A stretch of 64,000 nucleotides of DNA from the NCBI RefSeq assembly GCF_005938625.1, contig NZ_VCNJ01000014.1:124001-188000 (forward strand), in the 5' to 3' direction. Under the pieces are notes generated by a model, which worked only from the letters and a program-made list of their open reading frames with translations, was not told the origin of the DNA and made no database searches. A program made the position numbers and the translations under genes. Each line of letters opens with the position of its first letter. Within the stretch, counting starts at the first letter, position 1. Origin of the DNA: Pseudomonas fluorescens (GTDB lineage Bacteria; Pseudomonadota; Gammaproteobacteria; Pseudomonadales; Pseudomonadaceae). Positions 57,643 to 64,000 of the stretch are shown piece after piece.

Positions 57643-60150
57643 TCAACCCTCACGCAACACTGTCAGTGGACTTGCGTTGAGCGCCCGACGCGTACCGAAC
57701 ACGCCGGCACCCCCAATCAGTGCCGCGCCAATCAATGGCAGTACCAACAACCACGGATGAGGGTGCCACGGCAGATCGAACGCGTAGCGATACAACACCA
57801 GACTCACTACTTCCGAGCCGATGGCTGCAAGCAAACCGCTGACCGCACCCAGCAGGCCGAACTCGATGCGTCGTGCCTTGACCAGCAACTTGCGCTCGGC
57901 CCCCAAGGCGCGCAGCAGCGCACCTTGGCGAATACGTTCATCCAGCGTTGCCTGCAATCCGGAAAACAGCACGGCCATTCCCGCCGCCAAGACAAACAAC
58001 AACACATACTCTACGGCCAAAGTGACTTGGGCGAGGATGCTGCGCAGTTGTTCCAGCAGCGCTTCGACCTGAAGAATGGTCACCGCCGGGAAGGTGCGCG
58101 ACAGTTCAACGATCTGCTGATCATGACCGGGCGCCAGATAGAAGCTGGTCAGGTAAGTCGCCGGCAGATCCTTCAACGTGCCGGGCTGGAAGATCATGAA
58201 GAAGTTCGGCTGGAAATTGTCCCAGTTGATTTCGCGCAGGCTGGTGACCTTCGCTTCGCGGTTGACCCCGCCGACGCTGAATACCATGTGATCGCCGAGT
58301 TTAAGCTTGAGGCTTTCGGCGACTTTGCCTTCCACCGATACCCCGGGAACATCGTCGGTTGGCTGATCTTTCCACCATTCACCGGCGGTGAGCTTGTTGC
58401 CCGCGGGCAAGTCCGCCGCCCAGGTCAGGCTCAAGTCGCGTTGCACGGCACGGTCGCCCGCCGAATCCTTGCTGACGATTTGCTGTACGGCTTCACCGTT
58501 GATGCTGATCAATCGCCCCGGCACCACGGGATAAAGTGGTGCAGCTTGCGCGGACACCTTGATCAAATGATCGGTGAAGGCCTGTTTGTCTGCCGGCAGA
58601 ATGTTCAGCGCAAAGTAGTTCGGCGCATTTTTCGGCAACTGGTTTTGCCAGGTGTCGAGCAGTTCGCCGCGCAGCAGGGCGATCAAGGCCATCGACAGCA
58701 GAATCAGGCCGAACGCCAACGACTGACCGGCCGCTGCCAACGGATGGCGCAGCAACTGGCCCAGGCCCAAGCGCCACGGCAGCGAAGCACGGGCGAGCAT
58801 CCGCCGCAGGCTCTGCAACAGCAACAGCAGCAGGCCGCCCAGCACCAGCGCGGCGACCACGCCACCGCCGAGCAGGGCGAATGTCAGCAGCAGATCCAGA
58901 CTCAGGCGCCACATGATCAGGCCGAGCGCACCCAGGGCGGCGCCGTAAACCATCCAGGTACTCGATGGGATCGGCAGCATGTCCCGGCGCAGGACCCGTA
59001 GCGGTGGCACGCGACCCAATGCGGCCAGCGGCGGCAAGGCGAAACCGGCCAACGCCACCAGCCCGGTACCGATCCCGGCGATGGCTGGAAACAGCCCGCC
59101 CGGTGGCACGTCGCTTGGCAACAAATCATGCAGCAGTGCGAACAGGCCCAGTTGCGCCAACCAGCCGAGCAGGGCACCGCTAAGAGCGGCGAGCAAACCA
59201 AGTACGGTCAACTGCAAGCTGAACAGCGCCATGGTTTCCCGCCGTGATAGTCCGAGGCAGCGTAGCAAGGCGCTGGCGTCGAAGCGGCGACTGGCAAAAC
59301 GGTTGGCCGACAACGCCACCGCAACACCGGCCAACAGCACCGCGACCAGACTGGCCATGTTCAGATAACGCTCGGCCTTACCGAGTGCACCGCCAATCTG
59401 CCGGTTGCCGTCGCGGGCATCCTGAATTCGCTGATTCGCAGCGAGCCCGGGTTTGATCAATTGCCGATAGGTTTCCAGCGCCTGCGGTTCACCGCGCCAC
59501 AGTTCGCGGTAACTCACGCGGCTGCCGGGTTGCACGACACCGGTGGCGGCGAGGTCATCGAGGTTGATCATCACCCGGGGCGTGAGGCTATAGAAGTTGC
59601 CGGCGCGATCCGGTTCATACGTCAGCACTCGGGCCAGTTTCAACGTCTTCATGCCGACATCGATGCTGTCGCCGATTTTCAGATCCAGTGCGGTCAGCAG
59701 GCGTGCCTCAACCCAGGCTTCGCCGGGTTGCGGTTCACCGCCGGGCTCTTCGGTGGCGAAGGGCGCTGGCGCACTTTTCAGTTCGCCGCGCAACGGATAG
59801 GCGCTGTCGACGGCTTTGATGCTCGACAGCTGAATGCCGTTGTCGGTGGCGATGACACTGGAGAACTCCACCACTTGTGCGTGATTCAGGCGCAGCTCGG
59901 TACCACTCCTGATCTGTTCTTCACGAGCCGGGGAACTGCCTTCGAGTACCAGATCGGCGCCGAGAAATTCAGTTGCGCGCAGCATCATGGCGCCGTTCAG
60001 GCGGGCGCCGAAATAGCCGATGGCGGTACTCGCCGCCACCGCAACGACCAACGCGAAGAACAACACGCGCAATTCGCCGGCGCGGGCATCGCGCAGGAGT
60101 TGGCGTATAGCGAGACTGAACAGACGCAACAGCGGCAAACGTGCCATCAA
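57643..60150 (-). CDS. ybbP: FtsX-like ABC transporter permease (YbbP type)
   Basis: This 835-residue permease has an N-terminal helix (LRVLFFALVVAVAASTAIGY), two large extracytoplasmic domains and about nine to ten helices in two FtsX-type clusters, with a further central bundle (LILLSMALIALLRGELL). It pairs with the ATPase gene upstream by a four-base overlap. In E. coli YbbA-YbbP lies beside tesA as here; the transported or extracted lipid is unknown. A 455-residue open frame on the other strand is a shadow. Confidence 0.88.
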   Translation of the reverse strand: MMARLPLLRLFSLAIRQLLRDARAGELRVLFFALVVAVAASTAIGYFGARLNGAMMLRATEFLGADLVLEGSSPAREEQIRSGTELRLNHAQVVEFSSVIATDNGIQLSSIKAVDSAYPLRGELKSAPAPFATEEPGGEPQPGEAWVEARLLTALDLKIGDSIDVGMKTLKLARVLTYEPDRAGNFYSLTPRVMINLDDLAATGVVQPGSRVSYRELWRGEPQALETYRQLIKPGLAANQRIQDARDGNRQIGGALGKAERYLNMASLVAVLLAGVAVALSANRFASRRFDASALLRCLGLSRRETMALFSLQLTVLGLLAALSGALLGWLAQLGLFALLHDLLPSDVPPGGLFPAIAGIGTGLVALAGFALPPLAALGRVPPLRVLRRDMLPIPSSTWMVYGAALGALGLIMWRLSLDLLLTFALLGGGVVAALVLGGLLLLLLQSLRRMLARASLPWRLGLGQLLRHPLAAAGQSLAFGLILLSMALIALLRGELLDTWQNQLPKNAPNYFALNILPADKQAFTDHLIKVSAQAAPLYPVVPGRLISINGEAVQQIVSKDSAGDRAVQRDLSLTWAADLPAGNKLTAGEWWKDQPTDDVPGVSVEGKVAESLKLKLGDHMVFSVGGVNREAKVTSLREINWDNFQPNFFMIFQPGTLKDLPATYLTSFYLAPGHDQQIVELSRTFPAVTILQVEALLEQLRSILAQVTLAVEYVLLFVLAAGMAVLFSGLQATLDERIRQGALLRALGAERKLLVKARRIEFGLLGAVSGLLAAIGSEVVSLVLYRYAFDLPWHPHPWLLVLPLIGAALIGGAGVFGTRRALNASPLTVLREG

Positions 60151-60830
60151 GGCTCCAGAGGGGCGACCAACAGCCCGGCTTCAAGACGGATCAGGCGCCG
60201 GCAGCGATGGGCCAGGCGTTCGTCGTGGGTCACCAGCACCAGGGTGGTGCCGCGTTCCTTGTTCAATTCGAAGAGCAAATCGCTGATGCGCTCGCCGGTG
60301 TGGCTGTCGAGGTTGCCGGTGGGTTCGTCGGCAAACAGCACGTCAGGCTCGGCAGCAAAGGCGCGGGCGATTGCCACGCGTTGTTGTTCGCCACCAGAGA
60401 GCTGGCGCGGTGAATGCGTCAGGCGCTGGCCAAGGCCCACCCGTTGCAGCAGTTCAGTTGCGCGTTCACGGGCATCTTTGCGGCCATCGAGTTCCAGCGG
60501 CAGCATGACGTTTTCCAGCGCGTTGAGGCTGTCGAGCAACTGAAAGGACTGGAAGACGAAGCCGACATGCTCGGCACGAATGCGTGCGCGCTGGTCTTCA
60601 TCGAGATTGCTCAGGCCCTGGCCGGCGAGAATGACTTCGCCACTGCTCGGCAGGTCGAGACCGGCGAGCAGGCCGAGGAGGGTGGATTTGCCCGAACCGG
60701 ATGCGCCGACGATGGCCAGGCTGTCGCCCTTGTTCAGTTCCAGGCTGAGTTCGTGCAGGATAGTCAGTTCACCTTCCGCGCTGGGAACCACTTTGCTGAG
60801 GTTCTTCGCGGTGAGAATGCTTGCGCCCAT
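60147..60830 (-). CDS. ybbA: ABC transporter ATP-binding protein (YbbA type)
   Basis: This 227-residue ATPase of the LolD/MacB family has Walker A GASGSGKSTLL, signature LSGGEQQRVAIARA and Walker B VLFADEPTGNLD, then the switch His in VTHDERLAHRCRR. It works with the FtsX-like permease encoded downstream. The ATG at 60830 is divergent from tesA, whose start is only eleven bases away. No clear ribosome site precedes it. Confidence 0.9.
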   Translation of the reverse strand: MGASILTAKNLSKVVPSAEGELTILHELSLELNKGDSLAIVGASGSGKSTLLGLLAGLDLPSSGEVILAGQGLSNLDEDQRARIRAEHVGFVFQSFQLLDSLNALENVMLPLELDGRKDARERATELLQRVGLGQRLTHSPRQLSGGEQQRVAIARAFAAEPDVLFADEPTGNLDSHTGERISDLLFELNKERGTTLVLVTHDERLAHRCRRLIRLEAGLLVAPLEP

Positions 60831-60840
60831 GGAGAATCCG

Positions 60841-61446
60841 ATGCGTGTGTGGTTTTTGAGTGCTGGCCTGGCCTTGATGTGCATGGCCCAGAACGCAGCG
60901 GCGGGTACTGTCCTGATCGTTGGCGATAGTATCAGCGCCGGTTTCGGACTGGATACCCGCTTGGGGTGGGTGTCGTTGCTCGAACAACGGCTCAAACAGG
61001 AGGGTTTCGACGACAAAGTGGTCAATGCCTCGATCAGCGGCGATACCAGTGCCGGAGGCCAGGCGCGGCTGCCCGCGCTGCTTGCAGAGCATAAACCGGA
61101 ACTGGTGATCCTCGAACTGGGTGGCAACGATGGCTTGCGCGGAATGCCGCCAACTCAATTGCAACAAAATCTTGCCTCGATGATCGACAGCTCCCGCCAG
61201 AGCGGGGCCAAGGTGCTGTTGCTCGGCATGCAGCTGCCGCCCAATTATGGCAAGCGTTACACCGATGCCTTTGCCGAGGTCTACGGCAAACTCGCCGATG
61301 ATAAAAAGATCCCGCTGGTACCGTTTTTCCTCGACGGCGTGGGCGGTCATCCAGACTTGATGCAGGCCGATGGTCTGCACCCGGCGGCCGGGGCTCAGGG
61401 CAAGTTGCTGGAAAATGTCTGGCCGACGCTAAAACCGCTGTTATGA
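60841..61446 (+). CDS. tesA: Multifunctional acyl-CoA thioesterase I / lysophospholipase L1 / esterase
   Basis: This 201-residue periplasmic SGNH hydrolase has a short signal peptide (MRVWFLSAGLALMCMAQNAA), block I VGDSISAGFG (Ser nucleophile), block III LGGNDGLRGM and block V DGLHP (Asp and His). The ATG at 60841 lies behind GGAGA; an in-frame ATG at 60829 overlaps the divergent ybbA start codon. Gene order with ybbA-ybbP is as in E. coli. Confidence 0.93.
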   Translation: MRVWFLSAGLALMCMAQNAAAGTVLIVGDSISAGFGLDTRLGWVSLLEQRLKQEGFDDKVVNASISGDTSAGGQARLPALLAEHKPELVILELGGNDGLRGMPPTQLQQNLASMIDSSRQSGAKVLLLGMQLPPNYGKRYTDAFAEVYGKLADDKKIPLVPFFLDGVGGHPDLMQADGLHPAAGAQGKLLENVWPTLKPLL

Positions 61447-61503
61447 GGCTTTTCTAAGGGCAGGCTTTCGGCTAATGTGGCGCCCCCTTATTTGGAGCCC
61501 CCG

Positions 61504-61797
61504 ATGTCGCGTTCTGCCTGGTCCCTGTTTGCCTACCAACTGATCGAGCCTGACGAGCAGCTGGATCTGTTCGCCTGCCAGGAAGTGCGGGTGCATCTGG
61601 TGACGCGGCAACTCGAACTCGGTGGCTCGGCCGATCGCACCCTCTGTGGCAGTCTACTGCCGGCGCAGCCACGCTGGTCGAGTGTGGATCGCCGGGTGTT
61701 TCAGGATCAGCGCCTGTGTTCGTTGTGCCGGGCGATTCTGGAGTCGCAGAAGCGCGGCACCTCGCCTATCTGGCCGGAGCTGCGTTTCGAGCTCTGA
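61504..61797 (+). CDS. Hypothetical small protein with CxxC motif
   Basis: This 97-residue protein begins MSRSAWSLFAYQLIEPDEQL. It contains Cys residues in LFACQEV, LCGSLLP and LCSLCRAIL; the last, a CxxC, together with the single CG could form a small metal site. No signal peptide or membrane helix. Family not recognised. The ATG at 61504 follows TTGGAG and the gene lies 57 bases after tesA. Confidence 0.65.
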   Translation: MSRSAWSLFAYQLIEPDEQLDLFACQEVRVHLVTRQLELGGSADRTLCGSLLPAQPRWSSVDRRVFQDQRLCSLCRAILESQKRGTSPIWPELRFEL

Positions 61798-61800
61798 TTC

Positions 61801-61890
61801 TGTGGGAGCCGAGCTTGCTCGCGAAGAGGCCATGTCAGTTAACATTTTTGGCGACTGACCCAGCGCTTTCGCGAGCAAGCTTGCTCCCAC
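61801..61890. repeat. Intergenic palindrome pair in opposite arrangement
   Basis: GTGGGAGCCGAGCTTGCTCG at 61802 and its inverted partner CGCGAGCAAGCTTGCTCCCA ending at 61890 flank about 40 bases. The two arms are the same as at the other GTGGGAGC elements, but their order is swapped, and the first arm has one extra C. Confidence 0.88.
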
Positions 61891-61995
61891 CTGGAACACC
61901 TTGTCGCCTGCATTGGGGTGATCTCCCCGAATATTCAAAGTGCGGTGTACAATCGCGCTCTTATACCCTTGTTGATCATGCGAAGGATTTTCCGG

Positions 61996-62967
61996 ATGTT
62001 GCCGCGCTTTCCTGCCGTCACCCGCTGCCTGTCACTTGCCGCCCTGTGTGTGGCCGGTCCCGTTGCTGCATTGGAGTTTCCCCTGCCTCCACCCGGTGAA
62101 GACATCATCGGGCAGGTGCAGGTGATCAAAGCCAAGTACGAAGACACCTTCGCCGATCTGGGCACGAAGTACGATCTGGGTTACTCGGAAATGGTCGCGG
62201 CCAACCCGGGCGTCGATGCCTGGTTGCCGGGCGCCGGCACCGAGATCGTGTTGCCGACCCGTTTCATTCTGCCGCCGGGCCCGCGTGAAGGCATCGTCAT
62301 CAACCTTGCCGAATACCGCCTCTACTATTTCCCGAAAGGCCGCAACGTGGTGTACACGTTCCCGCTGGGTATCGGTCGTGAGGGCTGGGGTTCGCCGATC
62401 GCGCACACCTCGATCACCGCCAAGACGCCTAACCCGACCTGGACGCCTCCCGCATCGATCAAGGCTGAACACGCTGCTGATGGCGACCCGCTGCCGAACG
62501 TAGTACCGGCCGGCCCGGACAATCCGCTGGGCCCGTTCAAGTTCACCCTGGGCACCCCGGGTTACCTGATCCACGGTTCGAACAAGAAATTCGGTATCGG
62601 CATGCGCACCAGTCACGGCTGCTTCCGCATGTTCAACAACAACGTACTGGAAATGGCCGGCATGGTCCCGGTCGGTACGTCGGTACGCATCCTCAACGAT
62701 GCCTACAAGTTCGGCAGCAGTGGCGGCAAGGTTTATCTGGAAGCGCACACACCGATCGACGACAAGGGCAACCCGTCGGTGGTCGACAAACACACCGCAG
62801 TGATCAACGCGATGCTCAAGCGTGAAGACGTCACCAGCAACCTGCGCGTGAACTGGGATGTGGTGCGTGATGTGGTCGCGGCTGAAGATGGCCTGCCAAC
62901 GGAAATCGGCACGCCAGGTACTTCGGCGCCGATCGTTTCGAGTGCACCGATCGATCTGCAGCAATAA
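61996..62967 (+). CDS. L,D-transpeptidase (YkuD) with LysM-like N-terminal domain
   Basis: This 323-residue exported enzyme has a signal peptide (CLSLAALCVAGPVAALEFP), a LysM-like peptidoglycan-binding segment (TFADLGTKYDLGYSEMVAAN), and a YkuD domain with the catalytic Cys in RTSHGCFRMFNNN. It should make 3-3 cross-links or attach lipoprotein such as OprI to peptidoglycan, as the ErfK/YbiS group does. The ATG at 61996 lies behind GAAGG; ATG 61978 is an alternative. OprI lies convergent downstream, an interesting neighbour for an enzyme of this type. Confidence 0.9.
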   Translation: MLPRFPAVTRCLSLAALCVAGPVAALEFPLPPPGEDIIGQVQVIKAKYEDTFADLGTKYDLGYSEMVAANPGVDAWLPGAGTEIVLPTRFILPPGPREGIVINLAEYRLYYFPKGRNVVYTFPLGIGREGWGSPIAHTSITAKTPNPTWTPPASIKAEHAADGDPLPNVVPAGPDNPLGPFKFTLGTPGYLIHGSNKKFGIGMRTSHGCFRMFNNNVLEMAGMVPVGTSVRILNDAYKFGSSGGKVYLEAHTPIDDKGNPSVVDKHTAVINAMLKREDVTSNLRVNWDVVRDVVAAEDGLPTEIGTPGTSAPIVSSAPIDLQQ

Positions 62968-62981
62968 GCCAGTGGTCAAGA

Positions 62982-63017
62982 GCCCGTCGATGCGTGATGC
63001 GTCGGCGGGTTTTTTAT
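62982..63017 (+). terminator. Rho-independent terminator after the L,D-transpeptidase gene
   Basis: An imperfect stem pairs GCCCGTCGATGC with GCGTCGGCGGGT and is followed by six T. Confidence 0.8.
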
Positions 63018-63041
63018 TGCCCGGACAAAAGTTTCAGGCAC

Positions 63042-63072
63042 AAAAAAGCCGACCCAGACATCGGATCGGCTT
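63042..63072 (-). terminator. Rho-independent terminator after oprI
   Basis: Read on the minus strand, AAGCCGA pairs with TCGGCTT around a 13-base loop, followed by six T. It lies about 20 bases after the oprI stop. Confidence 0.85.
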
Positions 63073-63093
63073 GATAACAATCCCGAGGGATTA

Positions 63094-63345
63094 TTACTTG
63101 CGGCTAGCTTTGTCCAGCATGCGCAGAGCACGCTCGTTAGCTTCGTCAGCAGTCTGTTGTGCTTTTTGAGCAGCAGCCAGAGCTTCATCAGCTTTACGGT
63201 AAGCTTCGTCTGCACGAGCCTGGGAGCGAGCAGCTGCGTCTTCAGTAGCGGTCAGACGTGCTTCGGTTTCTTTCGATGCGCTGCTGCAACCGGTAGCCAG
63301 AACTGCGGCCAGAGCCAGAGCAGAGAATTTCAGAACGTTGTTCAT
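63094..63345 (-). CDS. oprI: Major outer-membrane lipoprotein OprI
   Basis: This 83-residue Lpp-like lipoprotein has a signal peptide with lipobox (AVLATGC, Cys at residue 19), a heptad-rich helical rod ([20 protein letters not shown] onward) that should trimerise, and a C-terminal SRK, the Lys that can be joined to peptidoglycan. The ATG at 63345 lies behind AGGGGA; a TTG at 63360 is rejected. Strong expression is expected from the family. It is convergent with an L,D-transpeptidase gene. Confidence 0.95.
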   Translation of the reverse strand: MNNVLKFSALALAAVLATGCSSASKETEARLTATEDAAARSQARADEAYRKADEALAAAQKAQQTADEANERALRMLDKASRK

Positions 63346-63414
63346 CGTGTTCCCCTTCAAGGACTTTCAAATTAAGTGGCTGTCTCCTCACGATTGAGGA
63401 AATAGCCGGCGTAC

Positions 63415-63442
63415 ATACTACCCATTACTTGTAGTAAGTAAA
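63415..63442 (-). promoter_or_regulatory. oprI: Possible oprI promoter
   Basis: On the minus strand TTTACT and TAGTAT are spaced 16 bases apart, about 70 bases upstream of the oprI ATG. This fits a sigma-70 type -35/-10 pair; assigned by eye only. Confidence 0.4.
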
Positions 63443-63984
63443 CTGACGTAAGGCAAGAAGCAAAAAAAATTGTAGGCGTTGATTCTTTTTCGAGCAACTT
63501 TTAACTGCGCTGTTTAAAAAATACCCAGCTGCAAGCCCCGAGCTGAGCGAGTTAATGAGAAAAAGTTCCCGTTGCCACGTGTTGTTTTTGCAGTCTTGGC
63601 TAAAGTCTGTCTAGATGAATTCGTCCACACTTTTGTTCCGATTTTGCGCGCTGCTTCGCTTATCTTTGTCCATGTTGAGGTGACTTTAAAAAAGGCTGCA
63701 CGTCTTAAGTCTCAACATCCGGCAATGTTCAGGTGAGTGGCCCGGGAAGATCTTCTCCTCAGTCACCTCTGCGTCCATCGGAGCAACCCCCGTCAACCCG
63801 CTTGATGACGAGCGTACCTTGAGCATTTTTGCCAATGGTGCCTACTATTTATCAGGTGCCAGGTTGCGCGAGATCGGTGTGGCTCTTCTCGGTGTCCATC
63901 AGGCACAGGGTGGCGTAGATGTTCCTTCGCCGGAAAAACATCGGTAAGGTAGGGGTCAGAATTCAAGACCCGCGAGGAGTAGTG
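63443..63984. other. Region upstream of oprI without a recognised gene
   Basis: About 540 bases with no convincing gene. The plus strand holds a frame open for some 85 codons (about 63685-63945) that ends before the next gene, but it lacks a good start and ribosome site. The promoter of the rightward gene starting at 63985 should be here. Confidence 0.5.
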
Positions 63985-64000
63985 ATGAGCGAGGCGTTGT
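63985..64000 (+). CDS. Start of a gene cut by the window end
   Basis: An ATG at 63985 with GAGGAG nine bases upstream begins MSEAL before the window ends. Pseudomonas genomes often carry a small GNAT-type acetyltransferase beginning in this way near oprI, but five residues cannot establish that. Confidence 0.5.

Noticed and set aside
57634..59001. 455-residue open frame opposite ybbP (and 360-residue frame at 59461-60543)
   Set aside because: Both are Gln/Arg-rich antisense shadows of a clear permease and ATPase.
63685..63945. Open plus-strand frame before the last gene
   Set aside because: About 85 codons with no good start or ribosome site and no recognisable family; probably chance.

Overview
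The window is a stretch of a Pseudomonas chromosome, most likely from the P. fluorescens group. The evidence is the fused tyrA-aroA gene followed by cmk, rpsA, ihfB and lapA, a wbpV/wbpL/wbpM-type O-antigen locus closed by a comEA-like gene, an oprI lipoprotein gene, and many copies of the Pseudomonas intergenic palindromes (GTGGGAGCGAGC type and GTAGGAGCTGCC type). The flanking core genes are GC-rich; the O-antigen locus is clearly more AT-rich, most strongly at about 11.7-28 kb and 30.7-33.7 kb, as expected for an exchangeable polysaccharide island. The species is not determined.

Layout. 1-5.7 kb: core genes tyrA-aroA (5' end cut), cmk, rpsA, a small lipoprotein, ihfB and lapA. 5.9-11.7 kb (+): rmlB, rmlD, rmlA (no rmlC in the window), a family 2 glycosyltransferase, a WbpV-like dehydrogenase and a WbpL-like initiating transferase. 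11.9-26.1 kb (-): a long convergent operon. In transcription order it has an O-polysaccharide ABC exporter (wzm, wzt with a C-terminal carbohydrate-binding region), a methyltransferase with a coiled-coil tail, a CgeB-GT4 fusion glycosyltransferase, a CgeB-like glycosyltransferase and a polytopic GT-C-like protein. These are followed by a five-gene module: HAD-UbiA fusion, DprE1-like oxidase, DprE2-like reductase, NAD-dependent epimerase and FAD-dependent oxidoreductase. 26.1-28.4 kb: gene remnants and a second family 2 glycosyltransferase. 28.4-34.4 kb: wbpM, a second GT-C-like membrane protein, a GtrA-like protein, a methyltransferase, a second copy of the wbpM 3' end (a scar) and comEA.

Working model of the locus. 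WbpM and WbpV make UDP-QuiNAc, WbpL loads it on undecaprenyl phosphate, the glycosyltransferases extend the chain, and Wzm/Wzt export it. The HAD-UbiA, DprE1 and DprE2 homologues are the steps that mycobacteria use to make a polyprenyl-phosphate D-arabinofuranose donor. A GtrA protein and GT-C proteins in the same locus would allow its flipping and its use in the periplasm, so the O-chain (or another surface glycan) is predicted to carry D-arabinofuranose. This is the most interesting system in the window. The pathway is known from mycobacteria and from some P. aeruginosa pilin-glycosylating strains; its coupling here to an ABC-exported O-polysaccharide locus is the inference.

34.6-64 kb is ordinary accessory and core content: an SDR-fabF pair with a convergent TetR gene, an ethanolamine permease, the full kdpFABC-DE potassium system (with a repeat element between kdpB and kdpC), a patatin-like phospholipase, a CHAD protein, a thioesterase, an Mpo1-like protein, a chemoreceptor, TatD, an MltF-like transglycosylase, DoxX, GreB, a YbbA/YbbP-type ABC system divergent from tesA, an L,D-transpeptidase, and OprI. 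No tRNA, rRNA, CRISPR array, intact insertion sequence or prophage was seen.
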